Below are positions 51,241-63,613 of a DNA stretch of 64,000 bases, in pieces (positions within the stretch are counted from its first letter, which is position 1; the number at the start of each line of letters is the position of its first letter). The stretch covers positions 25,939,842 to 26,003,841 of the forward strand of contig CM077829.1 in assembly GCA_039720395.1 (NCBI GenBank). Direction: 5' to 3'. Below the pieces are notes generated by a model, which was not told where the DNA came from, made no database searches, and saw only the letters and a program-made list of their open reading frames with translations. The translations under genes and the position numbers were made by a program. The DNA is from Liquidambar formosana (taxonomy: Eukaryota > Streptophyta > Magnoliopsida > Saxifragales > Altingiaceae).

Positions 51241-51778
51241 GAGATGTAGTGTAGTTATACCTGTTCGAGGGTGTTTTTAAAATCACAATTACCTCTCGTT
51301 TCTCTCTCTAAAACTCAACCGTCGGCAACTGTTCCACTTAGTATCTTCATGAAAACCCAAAATACATTATCTTCCACTCTTTCTCTCACACTATCTCCAT
51401 AAAACCCAAAAAACCCAAATCTCGCACACACACACACACACTCTCTCTCTACTTCCATAAAAACCCATAAAACCCCAAAATCCATTCTCTCGCACTTTCT
51501 CTCTCTTGGTATCTCCAACCCAAAATCCATTATCTCGTACTCTCTCTCTCTCGATATCTCCATAAAAACCCAAATCCATTCTCATGCACTCTCTCTCTCT
51601 CTTGTTATCTCCATAAAAACCCAAATCCATTCTCTCGTACTCTCTCTCTCTCTCTCTCTCTATCGCTATTTCCATTAAAAAACCAAAAGTGTCCATTATC
51701 GCTCACTCTCTCTTTTTCTCTCTACCACCATAAAACCCATTATTGGACCCCATGACTCAATGAACTGAGAAGCTCCTG

Positions 51779-53286
51779 GTGGCTTCCATGGCAGCCGCAA
51801 AGCGTGCGGCATCCTCCTCTCGCAAACGCAAGGACCCTCCACCACCTTCTCAACTCGAAGATGTGGATACACAATACCTTCCCAAAGATGAAGATGAAGA
51901 GGCACAGGATCATCCCCAGCAGCAACTCCATTCTGATGAGGAAGACGAAGAGGGTCATGTTCATGGACGAAGAACTAAGGCCCGACAAAAGGTTTTATGT
52001 GAAAATGTGAATGCCCTCCTTAAGTACAACCACAAATTCAAGAATAAATCTGTGGTTCATGGCAAGGTGATCAATTTCCCATTCTTCAATGATAACAATA
52101 TTCCAATTCATAATCTTTTTCGTAGTATTGGGTGGGAGTCATTCTTGTCAGTTAAATGCAATTCGTACTCTCGACTTGTAAGTATTTTTTATTCACATTT
52201 TAAAAAGACACCTGATCAGTTTAAAACATGGGTCAAAGGGAATACTATTTTACTTGATCATGCCACACTTGCCGAAATCTTCAACCTCTCACAAGATGGC
52301 ACTATTTTGAAGTTTGGCACACACTATCCAGTTGTTCATGATGGATATGACCAAAAAGAAGCCATCAAACAAATCTGTGGCAATCAAAATATCACATCTA
52401 ATACCCCTCCAAAGGCTATACAACTCACATTGCCTACCCATATCATCCATAGTATAATCTCTTACAATATTCTTCCAAGATTGGGTAGTAGAAGCAACGT
52501 TAGTTTTTATGAGATCTTCATCATTTGGTGTGTCCTAAATGGGCACAGACTTGACTTGGCCTACATCATTCTCAACATTTTCAACAATTGTGCCACAAAG
52601 AAAGAAGCCAGGGGTTCACTCCCTTATGGTATGGCCCTCACCACCATCTTCAATTTTTGCAACGTGCCACTGGACAATGAGATAGATTTCTACAAGCCCA
52701 TAGAGAAAGATTCTTACTCAATTGCCACATTACTCATAATGGAATTTATAAAGAATGAAAATAATGAGTGGATCCAACATTAAACAGTGTATGCAGGATA
52801 TGGCCCAGGACAGATGAGGTCCCCATTGAGTGGCACCCAAAGGGACAGGATGAGGGGCAGTACCCAGAGGGACATGATCACATTCCCATTTTTGAGCCCC
52901 AGCAGCCACATGAGGAGCCCGTAGCACCACCTCAACTTGAACCCGACCTTCAGCAGACTATTCTAAACTCCTTTGATAGACTTGAAGCTTCCATAACTAA
53001 GAATTTAGATAATATTGGGAGGCGACTCTCTACTATTGAGGATAGGCAGATTCAGATGGAAAACGACTTAGACACCATCAAACATTATGGAGACATCTTT
53101 ACTAGCAAGGTAGACAGTCGTTTGGCCCGAACTGAGACCGACATTCGTACCATACGAGCTTCACTATCTACCATAGAGCGATATGCAAGACGGTCTGCAT
53201 CTCCACCTCTACTACCTCCTCCACTTCCGCCTCTAAGGGAACATGTTGCTCCTCCTATTCTTGACTACGTTGTTATTGACCCGTAA
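51779..53286 (+). pseudogene. MULE-borne putative plant transposon protein, one frameshift
   Basis: The first frame is 51779-52783 (the start could also be the internal ATG at 51788). It begins with a basic/Ser region (AAAKRAASSSRKRKDPPPP) that looks like a nuclear localisation signal, then an acidic run. The central domain is FRSIGWESFLSVKCNSYSRL...FKTWVKGNTILLDHATLAEI, which resembles plant 'putative plant transposon protein' domains (PF20167-like, recalled by pattern only). A shift of one base near 52770-52783 moves to the frame ending at 53286. That frame gives an acidic linker, a heptad-like coiled coil (DRLEASITKNLDNIGRRLST) and a Pro-rich tail. With the indel it is probably broken; an unrecognised short intron is the alternative. 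It is on the same strand as MURA and is flanked on both sides by palindrome arrays. Confidence 0.7.
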
Positions 53287-54396
53287 CTTTTTGTTGGACA
53301 TATTTTTTGGATGTTAGATGATGTGTTACAAACTCTGTTAATAATTTCAGTAGTTGGATATATTTTTTGGATGTTAACTTTTTATTGGATATAGAACTTT
53401 TTGATGTACATGATGCACAAATGATTACCATATTGGTGTACGTAAAAACATGTTAAATGAAGTGAATGATTTAATGACTATCTTTTATATATTTTTTACT
53501 TCATTGATTCTTGTGTTTCTGAATTACATACAACCTATGCATTAATCATATTAGTATGGTAACATCTTATTTGAAATGACTTAAGTTGACATTATGGACT
53601 TAAACGATAATTTTACATCAAAACATTCAGTATGGACATTTTCTGACTAATATAGTCGACTATAAGCCTGTTATAGTCAACTATAACTGATCCTATAACT
53701 GAAACCAACTTTCTGTTTGTTATAGTAAACTATTACATGCTTATAGTCGACTATAGTGAATGGTCAACTATCACTTCAACTCTCTATCTGATATAGTCGA
53801 CTATAATCAGGTTATAGTTAACTATAACTGCTGCTGTAACTGAAACGAATTTTCTGTTTGTTATAGCCGAGTACAAAAACTTATAGTCAACTGTAGTCAA
53901 TGGTGACACATCAATTCAATTCTCTGTCTGATATAGTCGACTATAATAAGCTTATAGTCGACTATATTATGTGTGAATTCAGCATAACAAATACTTGTTT
54001 GATTAGGATTTTGAGCATTAAATTCATTCAAAGGACTCTTTCACAGTATTAAATGCTCCCAACTGTTGCTATGATTAGAAATGCTTATAGGGTTTATAAT
54101 TATTCATCATAAACATTCAACATAAATATTGCCAATTGGTACATTTACCATTAATTTAGTTTAATATCACAAAAAGAAAGTCTTACACAACAAAAATTGC
54201 CCAAATACATGACATCCAACATCCACCCTAACACAGCAAAAAAAAAAAAAAAAATGCCCACATATAGGACATCCTACAAACACCTTAACATTCCAACTTT
54301 TATGGCAAGCCAAGCATACCCCCATTCATAGTTTTGGGTTTCTAAACAAGTCAAGATCACCCCAATGGTAATCAACCATGAAACTATGATGCATCC
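53287..54396. other. MULE non-coding region between two genes
   Basis: Contains palindrome array 2 (listed) and otherwise AT-rich sequence and an A-run near 54239-54254. No gene was seen. Confidence 0.6.
53651..53966. repeat. palindrome array 2 (TATAGTCGACTATA)
   Basis: Five exact copies of the 14-bp perfect palindrome (53651-53664, 53742-53755, 53792-53805, 53932-53945, 53953-53966), plus about five one- or two-mismatch copies. They sit in a ~141 bp higher-order unit (TTCTGTTTG spacers at about 53711 and 53852). The array lies between the two accessory genes. Confidence 0.93.
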
Positions 54397-54627
54397 CTAA
54401 AACAGTTTCTCTCTTCCACGGTATACATCTAGCTTCCTCAACAGCCTCAGTATAATTTGCCTAACACGCGGACACAATGGTGGATCAAACCATCCAAAAT
54501 ACCTACAACCATTTGAAGAGTAGTTTAGACAACCGAAGAACCTACGACCAGGATTGTGATCAATCCATGAAGTCGAAAGCTTTGCCCTTCTTTTACTGTA
54601 GCATTGGGTAGCCTCTTGAGCATCCAT
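54397..54627 (-). CDS. GRF-type zinc-finger protein, MULE-borne
   Basis: 76 codons from ATG 54627 to the stop at 54397. Residues 9-52 fit the GRF zinc finger: C9, then NPGRRFFGC (25-33), C41, YFGW (43-46) and a terminal DPPLC (48-52). In the family C-x-C starts the motif; here the second Cys is Ser (C-Y-S), which may weaken zinc binding. Plant proteins with a lone GRF finger of about 75-150 residues are common and often transposon-linked. It is transcribed toward the MULE interior, and the right TIR lies just upstream as its likely promoter. The frame is intact. Confidence 0.75.
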   Translation of the reverse strand: MDAQEATQCYSKRRAKLSTSWIDHNPGRRFFGCLNYSSNGCRYFGWFDPPLCPRVRQIILRLLRKLDVYRGREKLF

Positions 54628-54753
54628 CTGAAATGAAAATGGTGAAGAAAATTAGAAAAAGCCTTAGGGTTGTGTACGATCAATAACCTATCACTTTTCG
54701 TGTTGATCTGGGAGCTGAATCGCGCTACAATGGTGCTGGATATAATGCCATAA

Positions 54754-55074
54754 GTGGAAGATTTGGGGAAAGATTTGGGGTTCCAATCGAGAGAGATTGT
54801 GAAGAAGGAAGATAAGGAGAAGTTGATTTGGGGGTTGAATTTTGGTTAAAATCCCTCAAAAAAGCTGGACTTGACATCACGTGCTAAGAACGTGGTCTCT
54901 AATTGGGCATGAAGCACACATGGACGCCACATAGGATCCACGTCAACCGCACGTGCCGCTCATGTGCATTTTCCGTCCATAAACCTAACGTTGTCACTAA
55001 ATTGAAACAATTTTAAGTTTATCAATCAAATTGAAAATACTCTCAAAATTGAAGGTATTAAAAAGTAATTAACC
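54754..55074 (-). repeat. MULE right terminal inverted repeat
   Basis: Reverse complement of the left TIR, ending AGTAATTAACC before the A-tract. A ~40 bp block present in the left copy is missing. Confidence 0.9.
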
Positions 55075-55141
55075 TAAAAAAAAAAAAAAAAAAAAAAACA
55101 CAAAATTTACGCATGACATTAAAAAAAGGCGACTTTCCTTC

Positions 55142-55143
<2 letters not shown>

Positions 55144-55176
<33 letters not shown>
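55144..55176. repeat. (AT)n microsatellite
   Basis: About 16 AT units. Confidence 0.95.
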
Positions 55177-55180
<4 letters not shown>

Positions 55181-57849
55181 TTATGTCATTTCTTTCCGCA
55201 TAAAGCATGTTAGTGGACAACCCAAAGTGCCTTGAATTCCTAGGGCTTTCAAATTTCAATGAAGAATATGCCTTTAAATATTCTGGTTCTCTTGTTTCAC
55301 GTGCCCATACATGTGACAATGTGACAAGATACCCATTATTATTATTATTATTATTATCATAATTTTAAGTATTCTCAAATATGCATGGTTTGTCTTAAGT
55401 GGTGGACAAGCCATTTCTACGATGGCCCACAAAGATCATCCCGCTCGACTTCATTTAACGAAGGTGCGGCCTATGCGTGACACGTGTTTTCACAGTATAA
55501 GCTAGAACGCGGGCATGTCAGAAATATTTGATGGTTGCATTTGAATTTGGGTGATCCATTTTTCAAAGTTAGAAAATATATATATTAAACCTACTTAATT
55601 AATTGTCATTTTTAAAGAAAAACATGTTTTTTTTTAGAAAATCTTATTGAAAACCTTAAGATTAAACCTACTTAATTCAATTATATATATATATTTTGAT
55701 TGGTGTAACGGAGATCCGTAAATAGATAAACATAAATTCAATGACTAGCCTAATAATGCATCAAATTATTGCAGTAATAATTTAAATGCCATGTTGGGTT
55801 CCTCGATTCCATTAAAAAAAGAAAAGGGAAAAAAAAAAAATAAGAAGGAAAGAAAATGAAAAGAAAATATAAAATAATAGTAGTTGAAAATTATTCCATC
55901 TTTTTTTTTTGCGTTGAAATCAAATAAGGTAAAGTACAATTCTTGTGTATTTAATTTTTTCCCTGATTAGGGAACCAAATTGAACAAAAATGTACATAGA
56001 CGTCATTTATAGAATGTAAAGACCGCAAGTTAGAAAAGTACCTTAAGACTAATTATATTTTATACAAGCATGAAGATATAGAAGAAAAACAACTTATGGT
56101 TGTAAACAATGAAGACAATTGAAACATTCACTCAATCCCACAAAGATAGGTCAAGTTTGACAAAGTACGCAGTTTAAGAAATGCAAGCATTACTTTGACT
56201 TGTCATTTATTAAACTTCATCTTTCCAAAAATACCCATTTTTCCTTGATATTAGGTTTTGTGTTGAGAGTAAGAAATTATAAAAGGTAATATAGGAAAGT
56301 TAAAAAAATTATGATTTGACTTTTCAAAATAAACAAATGTTTTTGGACACAAAAAATAGCCAAAATGGCCCATCTTTGTGGCACAGGAGTATAAAATTTT
56401 GCATAGGGTTGGTGGGCTGTGTCATTAAAGAGACTAGAATGATTTTCTTCTATATAGCTCTTATCTTTTCATAATCTTATTTTAATAAGGGCTTAATTGT
56501 TCACTTTGAATCAGGTCAAGCGGAATGAAATGAAATTTCAATATTGGCCAAGAAGTCGTCGTGATGAGAGAGGAAAAAGAAGAGAACATATGATAGGTGT
56601 AATCTCAATCTCATATATTATCATCCTGGGGGTAGGGGTGCATGATAATGGGATTGAGGCTTTCAAGACTCAAAAGGCTTGATCGTTGAGTGTAATGCTT
56701 GTATTGTTGCTGGTGATCACTACTTGTTTCAGTTAATCATCTTGCATTGATTGGGGGATTATTCGGATCATTCCGATTTGGTCCATCAATCTAATTGATT
56801 TTATTGACCGCTGTTATTGATACTGTGATTGAATAAACCGATCTTGAGTGCTTGATCGTCGAGTGTAATATAATGCCTATATTGTTGTTGGTGACTACTT
56901 GTTCCAATAATCATAATCATCTTCTAAAAGCTTGAACCAAGCCATTCGAGCTACCATGAATATACGTACGTGGCTCCCCGCTCGAGTTGCATATATGTGC
57001 CCTGATACTGTTTTTTTTTTTTTCGGTTAAACACGAACAGAGAAACACACAAATCACAAAATAATACTATTACAATACCTGTCACATCTTGATTGGTTGG
57101 AGAGAGGTTTTCATTTACTGCACATAATTTTTCTTGAAAAATTTCCAATGAGAATGCTTGATATAAGTTGCATTAACATCATGGGATGAGTCGGAGCATT
57201 AGACATTAGAGTTTGTACGTTATTCATTCATTGAGTGGTTTGTTATATCATGTATTAAAAATTATACCTCATGCACCTCACGTACTGGATGAGTTGTACC
57301 ACCATATATTAAGTTGTATCCTGTACACATATGGTGCTGATATAATTTATGTTGGGGACATTTTTATAATATCAGAAACTGTAACATTCTTAAATTGTTA
57401 TGGCTATTTTGATGGTTGTGACGAAATGATGTGAGGCATGGGATTGAAAGAAGATACTTCGGAAGTGAGGAGGATGGCGGGTGGTGGGGGGTGGCAAAGG
57501 GGAAAAGGTGAAGGGAAAATTATCTAAACATTCTACTCTTTGCGGTAAATTCCTCTAACTATTGACTTGTAACAAACTGACTACTAACTTTACTATAAAC
57601 TACTATAAATAAAAACAAATTGATGGTGAAAACATCCTTCTTGGGAATTACTGGCAAATGCATTGGTAAGTGGTGGTGGTGGTGTGTGGTGGTTGTTGAA
57701 AGGAAGAGAGTGGGGGCCAATGGGAAAAAGGCTGAGCAGGTGGACCTAGTCAGCCTCAACAATCTTTTTGACTCTCTATAAAGGCCGTGATGGTTGGGCT
57801 AAGGTGTGCCACGCCTGCCGATTCTGCCACCTCTCTGTGCTTTCCACAC

Positions 57850-58069
57850 TTGATGTGTACAGTTCAATTATCTCGAATTTTTCTTTCAATCCACAAGAAA
57901 GAAAAAGTTATAACAATTAAAACCGAATATCCACGGTTGCACAGTATATGCCATGCCCCTTGATGTGTACAGTTCAATTATCTCGAATTTTTCCTTCAAC
58001 CCACAAGAAAGAAAAAGTTATAACAATTAAAACCGAATATCCACGGTTGCACAGTATATGCCATGCCCC
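57850..58069. repeat. 110 bp tandem duplication
   Basis: Two abutting copies starting TTGATGTGTACAGTTCAATT at 57850 and 57960, differing at only about two positions by eye (TTTCTTTCAATCC against TTCCTTCAACCC). It is a recent event. Confidence 0.95.
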
Positions 58070-58099
58070 TTGGCCCATATTCCTCTGTTCACCTTCTTT

Positions 58100-58100
<1 letters not shown>

Positions 58101-58126
<26 letters not shown>
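58101..58126. repeat. (TTTA)n microsatellite
   Basis: Six to seven TTTA units. Confidence 0.9.
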
Positions 58127-58131
<5 letters not shown>

Positions 58132-58238
58132 TATTAAAAAATGAAAAAAAACCCGGGCAATATCGCCCCGTTGGGACTCATAACCACCATTCCATTCTAA
58201 TTATCATGTAATCTTAATTTGCACTCACATAATCAAAT

Positions 58239-58240
<2 letters not shown>

Positions 58241-58279
<39 letters not shown>
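58241..58279. repeat. (CT)n microsatellite
   Basis: About 19 CT units, followed by an A-run near 58292-58309. Confidence 0.95.
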
Positions 58280-58280
<1 letters not shown>

Positions 58281-59365
58281 TCTTTTTTCTTTAAAAAAAA
58301 AAAAAAAAAACACTTTCGCAAGAATATCAGTCTTTCACAATAGATTAAATAGTATTGGTTATTGACCGAAAAACTTATGTATATATAATGACAATATCAT
58401 ATCATCTGCAAAAAAATAAGTAGGAATGGAGTAAACTATGAACATCAGGTCTAATATTCTCACTGAAACACTTTAAAATTAAATGAATTTATCAAGCCAA
58501 GTTCGAATAATTTGATTATTTAAAATATTAATGAATTTATTCAATTGAATAGTACTTTTACCCAAATTAATGAGCTCAAAACTGATGTTTGAACTTTGGT
58601 CGCCAAGCTGGAACTTTGATACGGAGCGAACAAAAGTAGGTTAGATCCTACCTAATGGCGAAGGAAAAATAAAAAGTTAATTGCTTCCAGGTATGGCCCA
58701 TAAGTTTTGAGTGATTGACACGGGCCACTTTCAATACTCTGCCAAAAAGATAATGCCCTCTTAGTCAAAACGCGTGAATTCGAAGCCGACCTTGCTAAGA
58801 AACAATCCAACCCCCCATCTATTTCATTATGCCCAGGCAATTCAAAGTAGAATTGTACTCATTAAAGTCTGAATCACTTTACACAAGTGATTAAAAGGAT
58901 TTCTGGTCACACACTTGTACGAAACAAAAAAAAAGGTAGATAGCGAACAGTGGGATGAAATTGATAGACAATTCATGCAATACATCCAGGTGTAGAATAA
59001 AGTGGTACGTGGCCGGTGAAATCAGCCTAGACAAGCCCAAAATTACATATTCTTCCGACATGAACGATGCCATTCTTATTGTGATTCCATGCATTCTATG
59101 AAAGTTCAAAGGACCAGAAAAATAAAAGCAGAGCATTGTTACAGCTTGCCTCAGCTACCCACTCAAATTTTAAGGTCGAGATTACATTCAGCTTGATCTA
59201 TAATCGAATAATGAATCCCTTGCCGCTAGCAAAATGAGAAGTCTATCCACCCTACCGCTAAAATAATTCTTCCTCTGTTTATGGCACAAAGGAATAAAAT
59301 GCTATTTGAATGAATTAATGGAACCTACTTTTGATGATGAAGAAAATGTGGGTGTTCTTGAGCGT

Positions 59366-62300
59366 CTAATAAACTATCTCAACCAATGTTACCACAGCAA
59401 AGACGAGAAAAAGAGAACCTCCAATGTAGGCAATAACCTGTACAAAGAACAAAAGGAGAAAATGAAAAATAATAAAGATTTCATATGGCTTAACCATTTT
59501 AAAATAATGGCTAGAATAGTGTCTGCAATTGTGTCAAGAAGGGTAAGAACACGCTATCCTACTAATGTATATAGGCCCATTGTTTGGTGGTTTCAAGTGG
59601 GGATGTCTGGTAAGACAAATTACTGTTATGTTGCTGACTCACTAATAGTAGTTAAATCGCTTTTGATAGTTACATTCATCAGACTACACATTTTCTACCA
59701 AAAAAGAGATCTGCTGCTGGATTCCATATGGTGCTAATTGGCCTCAGAGTGTTTTCAAGAGAACAAATTAAATTCTTGCTGGTAGGTTTTTCCAAACAAA
59801 CTTGTGTTCTGAAAATTTCAGAACAAGTCATGAATTATTGTGGTTATGGAAAAAGAATGATAAATGAAAGTGGGAAGCTGACAGTAACAACTAACAAGAG
59901 GATTAGACAAAAGGTCTGGTAGATTTATAATATTAACGTGTGGGTAACTTTGGATCATTCAGATATCCTAATGATATTTCTACCTTCAACATCATCATAA
60001 TTGTCAGAAGTCTGGCACATTCCTAAAAGTTCAAAATTGTTCATAAATTTTCAAATTATGCATGATTAAGCAAGTTAAATTTGATGACAAGGTTAGAAAT
60101 ATTGTCAAAGTGGCTTCAACACACGCATTGGAGAATGGGATGCCAGCTTTTACTAATCATCCTTGCCTTACTTGTGTATCGCATGCAAGATAGGACAAAG
60201 AATCAAGCAATTGATTAAGTGTTTGGAAAAACAAAATCATTCTAAGGATGTGTTCTGGAAAACGGAAAATTTGATAGTTGAAACTCACCTTCTCTGATAA
60301 GAATGTACCAAGTAAAGAGCCTCCTAAAACAGCCACCTGCTCAGAAGAATTAGCAAAGTAGATTGGGCCTATTAGGTGATAGAATGTGCAAAAAATAAAA
60401 ATACAAATGGAGAACGTTATCAAGTTTACAAAGGAATTAAACAATTGAAGCTAACTAATTTTGAATACAAATCCAATATGGTTGATTTGCAAAACCCTAT
60501 TTTGAAGCCTCTAATCACAAATCTCTACATCATCAAACATTCTTGGTGATTTGTAATTAGTACATGTTGCATATTGTAGCAACTGCTAATTTTAAATGTA
60601 TCTTGCACAATCCAATTTAATTTTGAAACAAACTAGCATATTGCTGACATGGTAGCTTCTATTTGGTGGCCACAGAGCAAGGTTTAGATTATATCTCAAG
60701 TTTAAAAGTTACCAAAGTTGCAACACCATGACCAGCTAGTGCTCCTGCAATGACTCCAAGAGGCGAAGAGGCCGCAGCAAGTGCTACATAAAAAACGAAT
60801 GGTTAAGTCAGTAAATAGAATAAAAGAGGAAGACTTGCATCAGGATGAGGATACTGGGACCTGCAGGTCATGTCTAGTAAGTCCCACAATGGACTTTCAC
60901 TTGCCCCATTTAGTTGCTGTGAAATTGTATGAAAAATAGTATTGAGTCTTTGATTTTCCCTTATTTGGGGCCTGAGAAAACAAAAGCCTCTGCTGAACTG
61001 ATTGTTCACAACTATTGGCCTAATTGAGGAGGGCTTTAACTTCTTTTGGAAACTAGGACACCATATAAATTGGTTTTCTTTTCTCAATTTCATGGCGAGT
61101 TGGAAACTGAAAGGAGGGTTAGTAACTTAGTATAATATCCAGATCCAATTTTCCTAATCATCTGAACACTGCATTCCCAGCCAGCCAGAACATTTATGTT
61201 GGACGGACTGTAAGAATGTATGTGTGCCTTCAGACCCTCCATGAGAACACATTCATTCAATTGTGTTTCACTTTTACATAGAATTTGAGAGGAGTTTATT
61301 CTGTTTCTCTTGGTATCTGAATTAATTCTTTCCATATTATCATTCATATAATAATCATATAAAAAAAGGGCTTTTCAGCCTCGCCACTCACCTATGGTAG
61401 AGAAAAAGGATTTGTCACCCCATTCAGCAACAAAAACAAGTAGGAAAGTGCTAATGACAGTGTTAGCAGCGGCTAAAATTCCTGCACCATTTCCTGAAAA
61501 TTCTGAAACTGCTAGCTCTGCCTGGTTCAGAATGCAAATGCGACATGTAGTTCAAAAATAACTGTTAGTCTGTTACCATACCCTAATCACACTGGGAAAC
61601 ATTATAATGAAATTAAAATAAAAAAGAAAAAGAAAAAGAAAGAAAGGGACTGAAGGTTAAACAAGATCATCTCAAAGGTTGAGGAGTTACTTATCTACTA
61701 TACAAGTTTTGGGCATTTAGAAATGACAACTTTTTTAATGAATATAAAAATAAAAGTATATTAAAGAAACAAATACATAAAGTTCCACTACGTACTTTAA
61801 AATGGGTCAAATCCTGAGCTGTTTTCACTTTTCAACTCAATAAAATAGATGCGTTCCATATGAAAGATGAGTCTATCAGAAAATAGTGTTAATTGTCGAT
61901 GATAATAATAGTCCTAGTAATGGTGGTAATACTAATAATAATATAAGCTTTTGATTGAAGTCAAATTACAAAGCTTGATAAGTTAGCTGGTTGATACATA
62001 AAGATACCTTCTTCCTCTTAGTGCAGCAATTCATTTTCAAAAGATGAAGAGTAAAAAATTAGCAATGTATAGCATATAAATTTGTTTCCTCATAAACAGA
62101 ACACTTCTCTTTTACGAAACAATATAGCCATAATCTATGCCAGAATTTTCATGCCAGGTTAATGTCTGAATACACATACACCAAAAATGGAAAAATCACC
62201 TCCTTCTGTTCTTCTTCTGCTTTTAGACCATCACTTGAGGTGGCTTCAATTAAGGTTGAAACCCCAAAATACACCTGCAAGCAGATAAAATTACTATATT

Positions 62301-63531
62301 TGGGATGCTAATTTCAATCATTTCATAAAATTCATGTGTTTGCGTCATTATACACATGATAAAATTTGCATGTCCTTGTTCATTCAACCAGCTAAAAATA
62401 TTAGGATTAAACTTACCAGAAGGAAAACTGCAGCAATATCATCAACAGGCAAATCATTCTCACCAAATCTGCAGATGGGTAAATTATATTGTCAACAATT
62501 GACAAACTAAGGGAATCATTCTACAAATCACACTTAATTAATCATCCACCACAATTAATTGATAACTTCAAAGCAAGCATTACAATCTGAAAAATTCAAC
62601 TTTTCTAAAAAGTTATTGAGAAAGTTTATCATGATCTAGGAAAAATTTGCATAATGGAAGGTTACATTCATCTGATCGCCTGAACCTTATTTAGCAGATA
62701 TCTAAGCTAAGATTAATTAAATGATATTTCTAATCTAGTTGCATGTCTGCCAAGTTAAAAAGCATTCCATTGTATAAATCCACAACCAGTCTCCCAGTAA
62801 CTAAATCCAAAGTTCACAGGTTTCTATATTACACAAGAATATCTGGGAAAGTACCTGAAAGGAAGGATGTCATCGACATAGTGAAAAGTTCGTCCAAGAA
62901 AAACAGATATGATAGTCATTGCGCTGTACATGATATATAGAAACCATTATGAGTACAAGAGTAATAATTTTTTCATTTCTATTTCAAAGTAAGCCAACTA
63001 ACAAATTTCATTATGGATGTACAATCACTTGTCCTTTACTTCAAGACAAAAAACATCTTCAATGAGATGTTGATTTGATTATGTGAAGGTACAACTTTGT
63101 GATGCAGCATGAGAATTAGAAAATATTCACAATGAATGAAAGAATTGATTGAATGATTGATATCCACTTCATGCAGTAGATTTGGACTGTTCCACCTCAC
63201 TAACAGTTTGAAATGCATCATTTAAAATCGTGCGAGGAACTATGTTCACAATGACTTTTCAAGTTCATTAAATTTTATATACTAGGTCACATGGTAGAGG
63301 AAGTTACTTTCTTATGTCCTCTAACCTTTGGCAATCCAGTGGTCTTATGTTCCAAAAAGTAGCTTACAGTAATTAATCTTATACACTATATACCTAGGTA
63401 ACTTTCAATGACGGATGGTTTAGAATGCAAAAGACATCTCAATCACCATGCATAAATAGAATAACGTACGCAAGTGCACCAAAGGTCCCAATGAAAACAA
63501 CAGCAGAAGAGTTTCTAGCCGCTAGAAGTGC
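59366..63531 (-). CDS. GDT1-like (PAM71/CMT1, UPF0016) chloroplast cation transporter, C-terminal 192 residues; 5' part beyond the window
   Basis: Eight minus-strand exons: 63531-63470, 62923-62855, 62468-62417, 62274-62200, 61521-61392, 60783-60713, 60336-60289, 59437-59366. All borders are GT...AG, phases agree, and the total is 579 nt ending in TAG. The first visible exon (ALLAARNSSAVVF) directly follows the first conserved E-x-G-D motif of the family, which lies off the edge. Exon 5 has the second motif, EWGDKS (in FVAEWGDKSFFST), the cation-binding signature. Other family blocks are GRTFHYVDDILPFRFGE, ELAVSEFSGNGAG, ASSPLGVIAGALAGHG, LGGSLLGTFLSEK and AYIGGSLFLVFA. Family members move Mn2+/Ca2+ across the chloroplast envelope (CMT1) or thylakoid membrane (PAM71). 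Which paralogue this is cannot be settled without the N-terminus. All visible exons are intact. Confidence 0.96.
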
Positions 63532-63613
63532 CTGCTCAAGATATTAAACATCCAAATTAGAAGGGAACAACATACATTATCTTGACTAAAACAAAATAGA
63601 ATATTATACATAT

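Larger units (their letters stand above)
34592..55075 (+). mobile_element. Mutator-like element (MULE) with three genes, split by a gypsy retrotransposon
   Basis: The ends are long terminal inverted repeats (34593-34942 and 54754-55074) starting GGTTAATTACTTTTTAATACC. Both flanks are A-tracts (34581-34591; from 55076), which fits a 9 bp target duplication in poly-A, as expected for Mutator. Without the nested gypsy (39516-50963) the element is about 9.0 kb. In order it carries a broken MURA transposase (+), a first palindrome array, a putative plant transposon protein gene (+), a second palindrome array, and a GRF zinc-finger gene (-) next to the right TIR. Strand is given by the transposase. 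Confidence 0.88.
55076..59365. other. non-coding sequence between MULE and GDT1-like gene
   Basis: Contains (AT)n, an ATT run (55335-55355), CT and TTTA tracts and a 110 bp duplication. Two diverged copies of a TGATCGTTGAGTGTAAT block lie near 56682 and 56852. No supported gene. The part nearest 59365 should hold the 3' UTR of the minus-strand transporter gene, but no canonical AATAAA was identified. Confidence 0.55.

Noticed and set aside
56497..56682. 61-codon frame with a basic cluster
   Set aside because: No recognisable domain, no splice partner or conserved neighbour; not distinguishable from chance.
59306..59737. 143-codon plus-strand frame
   Set aside because: It overlaps, in antisense, the last exon of the GDT1-like gene and its intron; it has no domain.
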